Source: Heterobilharzia americana
Taxonomy: Eukaryota; Platyhelminthes; Trematoda; Strigeidida; Schistosomatidae
Assembly: GCA_944470555.2 (NCBI GenBank)
Contig: OX104130.1
Span: forward strand, 77,753,160-77,817,159
DNA: 64,000 nt
Direction: 5' to 3'
In this document: positions 49,501 to 58,560 of the stretch, piece by piece
Position numbering within the stretch: position 1 is the first letter of the stretch
Layout: each line of letters begins with the position of its first letter
The notes under the pieces: generated by a model
Told to the model about the DNA's origin: nothing
The model's database searches: none
What the model saw: only the letters and a program-made list of their open reading frames with translations
Made by a program: the position numbers and the translations under genes

Positions 49501-51218
49501 ATGACAATGTCGAAAGCAGTCAGCCCTGGTTTCACAGAAATCACCTTTCAAATCATTAAGTGAGTTTCAGTGGCACAAAAGCAAGTTGCTGACAGTTTCT
49601 CATAGGAGGTAATGAGATACATCTTATCACAAGTTACGATAATGTAGCTTATATATAAGCAATACCACATTTGAACAATCTGACCGGAATCGATGAAACG
49701 AATGCATGTCATCATCCATCCATCAAAATCAATATGGGATTAGACATTACTGTGTAGCGACCCGAGTTGCCACACTTCGTATCAGTACATCAAGTAAAAA
49801 GGTAGTGAGGCGCAAGATGAAGATAAGAAAATTCAATCAAAAGAAACACTAAGTACAAAAAGAGAAAGGAAGAACGAGGAGATGGTGAGATTCAGTATAG
49901 CGTTAAGATGAGGATAATGTATGCATTCATCTGCGCCACTGATATCCGTTCTCAGCCATGCCATCACCTAGAGTCTCCAACCACTGGTTCCTCTTGTCCC
50001 ATGGACCCCAACCACCTAGTCTGCATCTCCTCACATGGCTCAAACCAACAGCCAAACACTTCATACATTGGTGCCATGTTTTAGTCTGGCCACCTCGAGA
50101 CTTTTTTCAGCCTGGACCTACTTTGATCAACATTGTGTGACGAGGCAGATGGCGACCAGGCACACGTAACACATGTCCCAACCATCTCAGTCGATGAAGC
50201 TTCACAACCGTGTCAACTGATTTACCTCTACTCCCTAAAACTCTACACCTGACTTCTGCGTTACCCACGTGGTGACACCACAGAATACAACCTATTCTAC
50301 GAAGGTAACAGTGGTCAAACATCTGAAGCCAGCCTTCTCATGTCTTCCACCTTGAATGGCCATGTTTCACAGTCATACAGTAGAACAGACCAGACTGCTG
50401 TGCAGTACATCCGACCCTTAATAGACAATCGAATATCACGGCAGCGCCATAGGTCGCGTAAGTTGGCAAAACCTAACCGAGCCTTTTGTATTCGTGTAGA
50501 GATTTCATCGGCCACTGACCAACGCACCAGGACTAATCCCACTTCACTTACCTGGGAAGTGAAGTGGCTGACACACTCAACCACTACACTCTCTATTGTT
50601 AGCCGCGGTGGGGCACCGTTGAAGACCAATCATGGAGCAACAATTTACGTTTGGGTGGTGAGAAACACATTCAAATATTCTCGCATTCCCACTCAGTGTC
50701 CAGAAGACGACTGTTCAGCATCTTTACCTAACAGGACTATGTTATCTGCGTATTTTAGGTCTATCGAAAATTCTGCTTCGATTAGGTCAACCCCTATGTA
50801 GTCAGGTGACGAGATGGAAACCTCCATAAGAATATCTATGGTAAATGAATGGAGAGAGTGGGCACCGTTGACGGATGCCGGTAACCTAGTGACTCAAAGT
50901 TAGGCACCCAAAACAACTACAGGTTAATAACAAAAATGTTAAATGAACAGCATTCATGAGAATAGAGTACAATGAGGAATCGCTCAAATAACAAGTTTCA
51001 CAGGTAGCTACTCTTGAAATATAAGAAATCGAAGATATAAGAACAGGATTGTATTCGTTAAATCAACTCTTACCCCACCCACTCCCCACACACCAAAACA
51101 GCGCCTACCTTGAATCATATTTAGGCTTGAATTTCTTCTTGTTCTTAGATGAATAATGTGACTTAGTATTATTGCCACTGTTATTGTTGTTGTTCCGTAT
51201 TCCTGACTTATAGCGCAT
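31222..51218 (-). CDS. REXO4: RNA exonuclease 4 (REXO4 homologue), five exons
   Basis: DEDDh 3'-5' exonuclease of the REX4 family; its relatives are nucleolar and process pre-rRNA. Coding exons: 51218-51109, 44657-44424, 42619-42395, 37227-36936 and 31554-31222. They sum to 1194 nt, 397 aa (human about 420). The four junctions are GT/AG and in frame. The N-terminus is Asn/Lys-rich (residues 1-37), a basic, probably nucleolar segment. A WFDDVP motif precedes the catalytic domain, as in vertebrate REXO4. Catalytic residues: D198 and E200 (MDCEFVG), D285 (GHSILKDLK), H335 and D340 (HDSIEDA), all present. The last exon could instead splice at GAG/GTTAGT near 31250 to a short downstream exon, which would change only the last few residues. 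It lies 170 bp downstream of THOC6. Confidence 0.93.
32785..32870 (-). mobile_element. Short RTE 3'-end relic
   Basis: Resembles the minus-strand 3' end of the RTE at 49715-49800 (ATCAACATGGGAT and CTGCATAGCGGTCCAAGT-like words). Lies in REXO4 intron 4. Confidence 0.4.
33550..34173 (+). mobile_element. 5'-truncated RTE, same family as 28145-29560
   Basis: Plus-strand C-terminal RT region ([31 protein letters not shown]) with several stops, ending in an (AAT)n tail at 34150-34173. Sits antisense in REXO4 intron 4. Confidence 0.8.
34494..34635. mobile_element. 142 bp MITE, copy 1
   Basis: About 30 bp terminal inverted repeats starting GGGTGACTTTAAAGG, flanked by an 8 bp target duplication (34486-34493 and 34636-34643, 7 of 8 bases equal). 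Non-coding. The 8 bp duplication points to the hAT or Merlin superfamilies; Merlin is known in schistosomes. Confidence 0.8.
35040..36795 (-). mobile_element. SR2-like RTE, 5'-truncated, in REXO4 intron 4
   Basis: Minus-strand order: pre-RT region with [13 protein letters not shown] (36720-36670), [14 protein letters not shown] and FRLGQGRID (36510-36410), a decayed motif A ([14 protein letters not shown] near 36300), VDHLTYLGS (35850-35820), FDHRYLR...VRRRV (35600-35520), and a C-terminal NQWL...RQWWRCYS block (35270-35210). Stops and shifts throughout. Same transcriptional strand as REXO4. Confidence 0.82.
36936..37227 (-). CDS. REXO4: REXO4 exon 4 (exonuclease motifs I and II)
   Basis: 292 nt after TTTTAACAG, ending phase 0 at CAAG/GTAGGT. 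Encodes Exo I (D198, E200), the [17 protein letters not shown] strand, VVDYRT...SGIR, and Exo II (D285). Confidence 0.96.
37340..37570 (+). mobile_element. Smalpha-like SINE with A box and hammerhead
   Basis: Leader shared with 19845-19878, then a pol III A-box-like TAGCTCGGTGG at 37436-37446, then the ribozyme at 37492-37536 and a tail with CTGCTGGCCACTG. Located just inside REXO4 intron 3, antisense to the gene. Confidence 0.7.
37492..37536 (+). ncRNA. Hammerhead ribozyme with complete core
   Basis: CTGATGA at 37498-37504; stem II GTCC/GGAC at 37505-37508 and 37515-37518 with AAAACA loop; GAAA at 37519-37522; stem III TGCGTA between A15.1 and U16.1; cleavage expected after C37530. Stem I pairs ATCCA with TGGAT, but the first pair (37497 A, 37531 C) is a mismatch. 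All invariant core bases are present, so activity is possible, perhaps weakened. Confidence 0.75.
37690..39080. other. Unassigned part of REXO4 intron 3
   Basis: A B-box-like GGGTTCAAACCC at 37749-37760 hints at another tRNA-headed SINE. Otherwise no gene or element was recognised. Confidence 0.35.
39080..41230 (-). mobile_element. Penelope-like element RT, interrupted by a SINE
   Basis: Minus strand. An N-terminal charged coiled-coil ORF (41225-40962) is followed by the Penelope RT finger motif [10 protein letters not shown] near 40925-40890, SEYLASLL (40850-40820) and [11 protein letters not shown] (40660-40610). The frame then breaks off into a SINE-related insert (40530-40060). RT resumes with palm sequence and RYVND (YVND at 39698-39687, where YVDD is expected), then [17 protein letters not shown] and so on to about 39430. 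The Asp-to-Asn change in the catalytic motif plus stops show that it is dead. Lies sense in REXO4 intron 3. Confidence 0.7.
40061..40530 (-). mobile_element. tRNA-headed SINE bounded by direct repeats, inside Penelope RT
   Basis: Two direct repeats of about 51 bp (40061-40111 and 40447-40497, sharing AGAGGTTTGTGGAGATTTATT) flank a minus-strand tRNA-like head (A box TGGCTCAATGG, B box GGCTCGATCCC, about 40280-40210). The same repeat word is found at 45205-45233, and inverted at 43112-43157. Confidence 0.6.
42395..42619 (-). CDS. REXO4: REXO4 exon 3
   Basis: 225 nt after GATCAG, ending at CTGG/GTTAAG. Encodes residues 116-189 with EVWFDDVP, the conserved pre-catalytic motif, and a LVKS...FTG run-in to the exonuclease core. 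Confidence 0.88.
42990..43260 (+). mobile_element. Hammerhead SINE remnant
   Basis: Contains a ribozyme core at 43024-43056 and, downstream, the inverted form of the SINE tail words seen at 40400-40497. Lies in REXO4 intron 2. Confidence 0.55.
43024..43056 (+). ncRNA. Hammerhead core with G at N7, stem I lost
   Basis: CTGAGGA satisfies CTGANGA (43024-43030); stem II GTCC/GGAC (43031-43034, 43041-43044); GAAA (43045-43048); a palindromic stem III TAGCTA; cleavage-site TC at 43055-43056. The flanks TAATG and TCGTC no longer pair, so stem I is absent. Confidence 0.6.
43325..43465. mobile_element. SINE relic sharing CACACCTATTGTGTGAGG
   Basis: Shares AGCACACCTATTGTGTGAGG-like sequence and a downstream ACCC(A/G)T(C/G)GGTT-like tRNA segment with 52490-52640 and 53055-53205. 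Confidence 0.5.
44424..44657 (-). CDS. REXO4: REXO4 exon 2
   Basis: 234 nt after TTTCTTTCAG, ending phase 2 at ATAG/GTGAAT. Encodes residues 38-114, a charged linker with Lys/Gln and Glu runs and little fixed structure. Confidence 0.85.
44700..44875 (-). mobile_element. tRNA-headed SINE with eroded hammerhead
   Basis: Minus-strand head: A box TAGCTCAGTGGCC near 44865, B box AGGTTCGAGTCTC near 44805. The tail at 44745-44715 reads CTGACTAGTCCCAAATAAGAAGGAAC, a visibly decayed version of the hammerhead core, stem II and GAAAC. Confidence 0.65.
45200..45400 (+). mobile_element. tRNA-headed SINE with eroded hammerhead tail
   Basis: Head with TCAATAGTAACG and B box GAGTTTGATCCC (45285-45296). The tail CTGGGTCCCATACTTGGACGAAAC (45314-45337) keeps stem II and GAAA but has lost CTGANGA. 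Confidence 0.6.
46090..46231. mobile_element. 142 bp MITE, copy 2
   Basis: Same length and terminal inverted repeats as copy 1, flanked by a perfect 8 bp duplication, AAAAATGC (46082-46089 and 46232-46239). Confidence 0.85.
46244..46996 (-). mobile_element. 5'-truncated RTE abutting the MITE
   Basis: The (AAT)n 3' tail lies at the left edge, only 12 bp from the MITE. Minus-strand C-terminal RT fragments include [20 protein letters not shown] (46890-46830), the [13 protein letters not shown] region, and [10 protein letters not shown] (46515-46485), with frameshifts. Same family as 28145-29560. Confidence 0.8.
47414..48010. repeat. Inverted pair of Penelope-like element ends
   Basis: Arms 47414-47691 and 47731-48010 are roughly 85-90% complementary around a 39 bp centre. 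Each arm matches the terminal region of the Penelope element at 28085-29840, including the AATAATACTA and CGAAACGTCATC words. Confidence 0.7.
48272..49225 (+). mobile_element. SR2-like RTE C-terminal fragment
   Basis: Plus strand, many stops: [21 protein letters not shown], a C-terminal LRWLGH-like segment and TTETSGWRL; ends near GTTGATATTGATGA. In REXO4 intron 1, antisense. Confidence 0.7.
49715..50880 (-). mobile_element. SR2-like RTE fragment, inverted twin of 62243-63418
   Basis: Encodes on the minus strand the RTE C-terminus ([68 protein letters not shown]). Frame breaks are shared with the twin. Coordinates of matching positions sum to 113136 over 49745-50670. Lies in REXO4 intron 1, 229 bp from exon 1. 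Confidence 0.85.
51109..51218 (-). CDS. REXO4: REXO4 exon 1 (start codon)
   Basis: ATG at 51218-51216, then 36 codons rich in Asn, Ser and Lys, ending in phase 2 at AG/GTAGGC. Chosen because its phase and basic composition fit exon 2 exactly and no other nearby ATG does. Confidence 0.8.
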
Positions 51219-51235
51219 TATAGATTATTCAAATA

Positions 51236-51277
51236 CCTACAGTTTAAGAGAAATGGAGACGAAGGAAAGTGAAGGAC
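51236..51277 (-). promoter_or_regulatory. Polypyrimidine-AG acceptor before REXO4 ATG (candidate SL trans-splice site)
   Basis: The minus strand reads a 40 nt C/T-rich tract ending CTGTAG/G with the AG at 51238-51237. The first transcribed base would be 51236, 18 nt before the ATG. It lies in the 170 bp THOC6-REXO4 gap, so it suits spliced-leader trans-splicing of a downstream gene; a cis-spliced 5' UTR intron is the alternative. Confidence 0.5.
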
Positions 51278-51333
51278 AACTAACAAAGACGCCTTTTTTG
51301 TTAAAACAGAAATAAACCCAATATATAAGTATA

Positions 51334-51339
51334 TGTATT
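51334..51339 (-). terminator. Variant polyadenylation hexamer for THOC6
   Basis: AATACA on the minus strand, about 50 nt after the THOC6 stop. No AATAAA occurs in the gap, so this is the best candidate. Confidence 0.3.
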
Positions 51340-51388
51340 ACTGATAATTTATGTACATTTTCTATTACTGAAGAAAAAGAATATGAAA

Positions 51389-51711
51389 TCATGACAAATG
51401 CAGTACGCCAAGAGGATAGCCAAGATTAGCAACTAAACGTATTACCGGTCCACACCCACCAACAACAAAAGCACAATCTGAATGATATTTCAACTTTAAA
51501 GCTTCAGCTGCTTCGGAAAGATTGAATGTATCCACAACTAGAGTATGACTAATACGCGAATTAGGCGGATCATGTAAATCTAATGAAGCCAAGAGATTCC
51601 CAACATGATCCCAAATATACAGGAGACTCGAATTACCACCAGATACAATACGTGGATCATTATCCATGTCACAGAAGATAGCGGTTTGCGCATACCAAGT
51701 ATCCGGTAGGC
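51389..51711 (-). CDS. THOC6: THOC6 exon 5 (stop)
   Basis: 323 nt after CCGTGCAG. Encodes the last WD repeat (SGGNSSLLYIWD) and the C-terminal blade; stop at 51389-51391. Confidence 0.94.
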
Positions 51712-54700
51712 CTGCACGGAAAATAAAAGAAGGGTAAGTATCAAAGAAGTATTTAACTATACGACGTGAATAATTGTGGGGTACTTTTTATCAAACATTT
51801 CTATTGGATGAGTGGATAGTAAATAGGAGTGGACTAGATCTAGGCCTTACTCAAGAACTTTTTTCATGGCACACACAAATGATCCATCTGGATATGGAAG
51901 TCTGAAAGTCAAGTCATACTGAGCCATTAGGTTACCTCACCAGGGATCCAAAATTTGTGCTACATCGTATTTTCATTGAGTAACTTAATAAACTAACGTT
52001 CAAGTATACTGTGTCTTACATTTTCGCCTGCTGTCCTGGCTTTAGTTTAATAGTTAATATCTGTTATTGTACTATTAATCATAAGTAAGTCTGAAACCAA
52101 TTACAGTTGTTATGAGAAAACGAAATAATTTTCGTATTCTAAGCAATCCTAAAAACCTAATATCAGATCCATTCTCTTGAAAAAGTTCTCTTTTTAGTAA
52201 GATCGAAAAACTGAGGAGTAATAGAAAATATTTGCTCATTTTGTTATTTGCTCTAATATACTAACGCTGGGATTACCTAGGTAAAATATACCTGATGAAT
52301 GAACCTCAATAATTTATTGAGGTGAGAATTATAAATTTTGTAGTCAATTTAATGTCCCATTAAGTGAATAGACTGATATGCATCCCTAAAAACAAATAGA
52401 AGAAATTTGTAAATAATAAAATATTAAATGATGACACCAATAAGGGCTTCAAAATGTCAGGAGGCATCAAACAGACGATTAGCTTGTAGACACTCAGCAA
52501 CCACTTGCACGGTTGTGCAGTAGACGATAAGCAACACCTATTGTGTGAGGGTTAATGATTCCTGATTGTCCAAATTTTGGTGGGTGGGGTACGAGGTTCA
52601 TAAAACCCGCGACTCAATGGTTTTAAACACAAAAGTCATTTTATATTGCTTCTGAATATCTATATAAGCATCTAATGCACACTTACAGAAAAATATTTGG
52701 CATAAACCAATGGTAAACTGTAACTGATGTCTCACTACGCGAATTCACCGACTTCTAATATGAATCGTATAGAAAACTTTAATTTTCCTGATTGAGGTCG
52801 ACAAGACAATAAAAACTCATGGTTGGAGACTCCAGGTAAGGTAGCTTACAATACAACGTTGTAATATAGATATGTTGATCTTTTACTAGGACCTAAATCT
52901 TTGACATCTTGCCAGTTTAAACTCTTTGTTCACCCTCGTCAGCAGTCTCTATATCTTTTGTATATTCGCTGCCGTTAGTAGATATTTTTTCATTTCTTTA
53001 TTTCACACATGGTGATTAATTACGCTTAGCTGCTCCGACGTAAAGGAAATTCATTCAACAACTTTGTGCACCTATGTCCAGTAAGCAATGAGCAACATCT
53101 ATTGAGTGAAGGCTGCTCAAATCTCGGTAGGTGAAGATGAGTTTGAACCCGTGATCCATCAGTTTAAAATTAAGTGACTAAACCAATGAGTCACAACTCT
53201 ACTGTTTCAATGTTATAGGCGACAACCTGAATAAATACGTACTTCTGACAAATTTTTGTTGTCCCTTACCGACTGGTTAGAATCAGTCTAGGAAGCCACG
53301 AAAAGTGAACTGAAATAAAACATGATGAATATGAACAATAACTCAGGAAATAAGAAATAAAAAGATGTATTACTAAGTTGTTTCATATGACATGGAAATC
53401 TATATAAATCATGAATGAATCGGCATCACCATGTTTCACTTAAAAACACTTTATCTATTAATAGTGACTGCTCGCTACTGGTATCAAGGATACATCAGTC
53501 TTAAATCTACTCAAAGCCAGCATTGCACTGTAAGGCACGTTGAGCTTTAAAATAAACAAAACTGGGGTTCATGAGTATTTACTTTGATGACTAAACTACC
53601 CCTTTTTGCTTGGGGTTTTGTGCTTAACCTGAACACTACCTACTTGACGGTTCCAATATGAGAAAGCAGTGAAACGAAAGTAAATTTAAGTCAATGTCTT
53701 AAATCCTCCCAAAGACCACAGTTGACATTCGTTTATTATGAAGTCGTACACTTTTGGGCTACATATAAGACGATTGAAACACATTCGAATATATCATAAG
53801 CATGGAATGCGGCATATATTGCCACATCTAATATAAGTTATCGTATCTGCATAGATTTACCAACGACCACCACTAAGGTTGATGGAACTTATGATTCTAG
53901 CAAGGTGCATGACCTCAGCTAATTTGCTCACTGTTTTCACACTAGATACGGATAGAGATCGGATTAGTAGTAATATTTTACGTGCACTTTATGTATGCTG
54001 ATGAACTGCTCAATATTCAGAATAGTTTATGCCTTGTCAGTATCTTCACCTGACAGGATTTTTTTCAGTATCCGGTAAATAGTCGAATCCCTAAGATTCT
54101 TTAAAGTAGAATGTTTTATCTAACTGAATACAATTATGACAAAGTTGAATAAAAAGGAAAATGAATTACTCTGCTAAATCTCATTAAATATTGTTTCGGA
54201 ACCTTTCAATTTACAAAGTCAGATGCTGCCTTCATATCAAGAAACATGGGTAGCGTATAGGGCTGGCAAGTACTAGTAGAGAGTAAAGCTCTGAAGGATA
54301 CGCCCTCTACGGGAAATAAAACCTGACTGGTTCTCTCATCAAACTGGACGTTGAACAATCAACGACACTATTCTCCTGCGTCTGTTTCAGCTTATCCCAG
54401 TTTAGAGGGACAGTAAAAACTTACAACGTAGGTTGAGACTCAATAATCAGTAGTTGAAGTGTTAGCATACGCCCCTCGAACTATTGTTTACAGTGTATCA
54501 TTCTAGCCACTCTGGTTTGTAATCCTTTCAACTGTCTTTTCCCAACCAGCGTGCTTCAAGAATTCTCAATCATTAGTTAATACTGAAGCTCACAGTTCCC
54601 TTCCCTCTATGCTAGTAGCTACTGAAAGAACTTAGATAAAGTTTTTCGATCCATATCACGATATTCAAAGTCAGTTGAGATACGTGACTTAAACATCAAT

Positions 54701-55750
54701 TAGTTAGTTCAGCCAGTAAAATTGAAGTACTGGGGATTTTCCAATACACATCAGTCCTTTACACTTCAATTGGGACACAGTTCCAAACAAACATGAAATG
54801 GACACGGCTATACAATTAAAGCTACTACATATAAATAATCATATTTGTCAGACTAACAATATTTGGACAGCTTACCTTCAGGATGCAGTATAGAGACATT
54901 TCTTCCCGCACGCCTACTCCACAAAGAAAGCCGAGGGCCACCTCCAGTAACAAACCAGTCTTCTTCAGATTGTTTACAGGACAATGCCGTTAACCAAGAC
55001 CCAAGTTTAGGTCGCGATAACTCATCAATTAGATGGGGTTTAAATATAGATAAAGCTTTAAAGTTTCCATTTCGTGATACTCTTTGATCCCAAAAGCAGA
55101 CTGTACCATCCTCCGAACAAGTACAAAACTACAAAAATGAAAGACTCGATATAGAAGAAAAACGAACCTCGTGCAAGCCGACGTTACAAATTTTATATAT
55201 GGCGGATTTATGTGCCACCAATGTTAGGTATTCTTTAATAACACAACCAACAGAGAAAGTATGAATGGTCCCATCACCTAATGCAGCTAACAAAGAATTG
55301 GTTTCCGTGTTAAAACATAAGCTAGTAACCTAAGTACATGTAAATGAATTGAAATCCTCACCTCAGAAACAGTTGTGTAAAGATCTGAAGACGTTAGATG
55401 AACTGTATCGTGATACTTTAAAAAGCCATCGTCAGGTGTAGTCCATTTGTAGATAACAATCAAACCAACTGACCCACAGAAAACATACTCTTTCCCAAAG
55501 CATAATGAATAAATAGCTTTGGCATACTTCACATTGATCACACATTCTGGTTTCCCTTCAACTTGTGCATCTATGAAGAAAGATTAGATTGAAGGTAAAC
55601 GCCATCCTACATACCACAAGATAATGAGGATAACGAATAGATCAGTATATTTTGTGTATTGGTCCCAAAAATCAAAAATTTTCCACATGGAGATGAAACT
55701 GATGATAATATGAGTGTATGAGCTATCATTCTATCATTGTCCCCATTCAT
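51389..55750 (-). CDS. THOC6: THO complex subunit 6 (THOC6 homologue), five exons
   Basis: WD40 beta-propeller subunit of the nuclear THO/TREX complex, which couples transcription and splicing to mRNA export. Coding exons: 55750-55615, 55570-55362, 55329-55168, 55128-54876 and 51711-51389; total 1083 nt, 360 aa (human about 341). All four introns are GT/AG and keep frame; three are 44, 32 and 39 nt, the last is 3164 nt. Family landmarks: SSPCGKFL at residues 19-26, an INVKYAKAIYSL repeat start, SEDGTVCFWD near 174-183, EEDWFVTGGGPRLSLW before the exon 4/5 join, and a C-terminal VANLGYPLGV that matches the THOC6 ending. The start ATG follows directly on a 3' splice site-like TTTTTATAG, so a further upstream exon is possible; vertebrate THOC6 has about 20 more residues there. 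Confidence 0.92.
52490..52640. mobile_element. SINE relic in THOC6 intron 4
   Basis: Shares AAGCAACACCTATTGTGTGAGG and the following tRNA-like words with 43325-43465. Confidence 0.5.
53055..53205. mobile_element. SINE relic in THOC6 intron 4
   Basis: Shares AGCAACATCTATTGAGTGAAGG with the copies above. On the minus strand it shows tRNA-like A and B boxes (TGACTCATTGGTTTAG, GGGTTCAAACTC). Confidence 0.5.
53206..54875. other. Unassigned remainder of THOC6 intron 4
   Basis: No element recognised. Short fluke-repeat-like scraps occur at 54180-54420, but none could be assigned. Confidence 0.35.
54876..55128 (-). CDS. THOC6: THOC6 exon 4
   Basis: 253 nt after TTTTGTAG, ending phase 1 at GAAG/GTAAGC. 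Encodes a canonical WD repeat (SEDGTVCFWDQR) and the WFVTGGGPRLSLW blade. Confidence 0.94.
55168..55329 (-). CDS. THOC6: THOC6 exon 3
   Basis: 162 nt, exactly 54 codons, after ACTTAG and before GAG/GTTCGT. Encodes the NSLLAALGDGTIHTF blade. Confidence 0.9.
55362..55570 (-). CDS. THOC6: THOC6 exon 2
   Basis: 209 nt after TTCATAG, ending phase 0 at GAG/GTGAGG. Encodes residues 46-115. Confidence 0.9.
55615..55750 (-). CDS. THOC6: THOC6 exon 1
   Basis: ATG at 55750-55748; 45 codons plus one base, ending at TGTG/GTATGT. Contains the conserved SPCGKF strand. An upstream AG leaves open that this is an internal exon. Confidence 0.8.
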
Positions 55751-56739
55751 CTATAAAAAGAAACAGAGGAAACACTTAAAATTCGAACTAGAACTGAAGA
55801 AAAAAGTATAAACAAAACGAATACCATTTGTCACCTGCTTAAATTCATTTTGAGTTTAGATGTCGTCCTGTTTGTCTTAAACGCAACAGAATTATGCAAC
55901 AATTCTCAATCATATCAAATGTCTAAAACAAAACACTTGTTGTTTCGAAAGACTCTTAAAGTCGCTAACCTCAAAGGTCAACCTATGAAGTAGTAGAGTG
56001 GTACACATCTCAGACAATCATAAAACTTGTTTATCGCTATAATGGTGTCAGATACAAACACAAATACAGCAAAAAAGAAATGGGTGTTTGACAACAGAAT
56101 GAAAGTTAGATATACAGCGAAACGGCTCAACAAGGGTAAAGTTGGTCAATAGTTTCAAAAGGCCCGTTTATTGTTGACCAACTTTTGCAACTAATGTGAA
56201 CTTATTACCTGTAAAATAAGCTGTATATAATCTAGCTGTTACTTTTTTCTGTCATTCACGGTCAGTAAAAGGATGACAAGCCAACAGTCTAAACACAAAT
56301 GAAGTGTTTCATAAGCTGAAAGAATTTGATGTACATTGGTGAACATCTCGCGCAGGACAAATATGTATCTTAAGCTATGGACAGCCAGCTTCAACTCCTA
56401 AGGAGATAATAATGGCAGAAAGTGGGCTTTAGAATTAGAGATAACGTTGGATTAACGTAGGATTAAATGTCAGTCAACACAATAGTACCTTGATTATGTG
56501 TCTAACCACAGGAATGTTGCTGGCTCTAATTAGACAAAGGTGACCCAAGAAAACTTTTGACTGGGTACTTAGTGCTGACTCCCAGATTAACATTTACGCG
56601 GGGTAATATCGGGTCATGAGAGAAATAAGGTGAGCTCGAATTTCACAGTGTAACTAAATAAGTGTCACGAAGTCAACTTTATGGAGAGGTCAAATTATGG
56701 CGTCTTGGCAATCCTAACATTTTTCCAATCCAATCGAAC
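55751..56739. other. THOC6 upstream region
   Basis: No further coding exon could be joined in frame to THOC6 exon 1. The promoter or an upstream exon should lie here, but no motif identifies it. Confidence 0.35.
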
Positions 56740-56960
56740 TTTGAAGAACATTGCACACACAGATTGACTTGCCTTTCACGCTACGCTTAATCTAACCACT
56801 GCTCATGCGGTCCTCACTGCACACGGGTGATGCTACGAAGAGATCTGCAGTCGAAAACCGGTAGCCCTCCGAAATGTCTCCCACTTTCAACAACGATGTC
56901 TTATAGTTTTATAATAAGGATACCTGACCAGTAGCCACTAACCTTGACATGATGGTAAGG
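56740..56960 (-). mobile_element. RTE C-terminal relic
   Basis: Matches the minus-strand RTE segment at 35500-35640 (the FDHRYLR...VRRRV region) with many changes. Confidence 0.55.
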
Positions 56961-57629
56961 TTTGCATGTCACAACAGTTCAACGAGTTGCTTTGGCTGAA
57001 AAATGTGTTTGCTGAGGTCCTACTCTGCTAGAAAAGTTTGTTTGAATGGTGGTAAGACTGAAAGTAGTTACTGTCATACTGTAAATAGTCTATGCTATGA
57101 TGGCCTGAAGGCGAAGTCATACTGTTGGGTGCATGGGATGTGACAACAGTAAAATATTCCCCGCAAATCATCGGCTTTGCAAGCTGGTGTTGCTTTTTCT
57201 TATTGGAAAGAAAAATTGGAATAAACTAGCTTTAAACATGCCACAATCCTCCTTGACTAAGTGGGATGTAGATGTCAATCGTTCAACTCACACCAAAGTT
57301 AATAAGGCTGCTTGGAATATTAAACGATGCACGAAGCCAGGACCTGACCGTACGGTATTAAAATGTGTTTACGATCGAAGAAGAAAAAAACCTACTGCAG
57401 CAACTTTAGTACCAGGTAGTGTATAAGAATAACAGGTAACCCTGTGAGACTGGTCTAGATGGCTGATCATTCCAGTTTAAATAAATGGATATTCTTTCGG
57501 TGACAAACAGAGAGGAATCGGTTTGATGATTATTAGACACCCAAACAAAGCTAGGGAAAAGCGAACCCAAGGAAACCAGGCACGCTTCAGACCTAGTCAT
57601 TAGCATATCGATTGAATTTCACCTTCCGT
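56961..57629. other. Unassigned DNA
   Basis: A 97-codon plus-strand ORF (57133-57426) has no recognisable domain or splice context. I do not call it a gene. Confidence 0.3.
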
Positions 57630-58560
57630 CAAGTTTTGAAAATAAGGCACACTATCCGCACCCGAAACCAGTTCCATTTCTCTAACTAAAGGCGACATTG
57701 AACGCCGTAGATCGAGAGAACTTATAGTAATGTCTCTCACTGAAAGTAGTGCCTGGTTAGTACATTACCTTTTTGAAGGTTGTACTTCAGCAGCCGTGAG
57801 CATGTTAGAGCCTATGATGAGGTATCAGGTGAGTTTCATATGTCGTGCGGTGTCCACTAGGAATAATTAATCCCTCCAGTGTTTATATAACTTTAGCATA
57901 CACTCCATTTGACTCTACAGCTTTTGACCTAATAACAGGAGACTCCTTAGTAGACGTGGAGCACGCACATGATATAATACTTTTAGGTGAAGACGATAAC
58001 GAGATACAAAGTCTTTTGGGCACCTTGAAAGACAATCTAAGAATGTTTGGGATGCGCTTATTACCACGCAAATGCAAACTGTTGCCAAGAACTGGACTTC
58101 CAACAGGATGTGAAGTGGTTGAGCGTGTTGATCACCTCACTTGTTTAAGGAGCTAGGTTAGCCAGACTAACAGAATCTCGAAACAGATCCAAAAATTACA
58201 CTGAAGCCAAGACATGTTACACATGACTAGTCAACGTCTGTACAATCACACAATGTCAACCTAAATGAATTTAGGCCGGGAGAAGGTAAATGTCGATTAG
58301 AATAAAATGTGGAATCAGTCCATGAAGTTGCTGACTGTTGGCTTGAGCCAAGTATGGTAATGTAGAATTCCAGATTGCAGTCCATGTGACAACCGAAACC
58401 GGCGATTGGAGACTGTAGGTGATATGCCTTAGAATCTAACTCAGTGGTGCAAATATATTCACATATAACTGCAGTCCTTATCGTTGCATCGAATTCCGAT
58501 ATAATTTTAACCTCACTACCTCTCATTTTACGACATACAGTTACATCTTTGATTCTTCAT
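57630..58560 (+). mobile_element. SR2-like RTE RT fragment
   Basis: Plus strand: a decayed motif A (LKATLNAVDRE near 57690), then SLVDVEHAHDIILLGEDD (the YADD motif reads HAHD, near 57965), MFGMRL, VVERVDHLTCL (58110-58145), and a C-terminal tail to about 58460. The 3' part is internally deleted. Confidence 0.7.

Noticed and set aside
57133..57426. A 97-codon plus-strand ORF as a candidate gene.
   Set aside because: No domain, no splice context, and surrounded by RTE debris.
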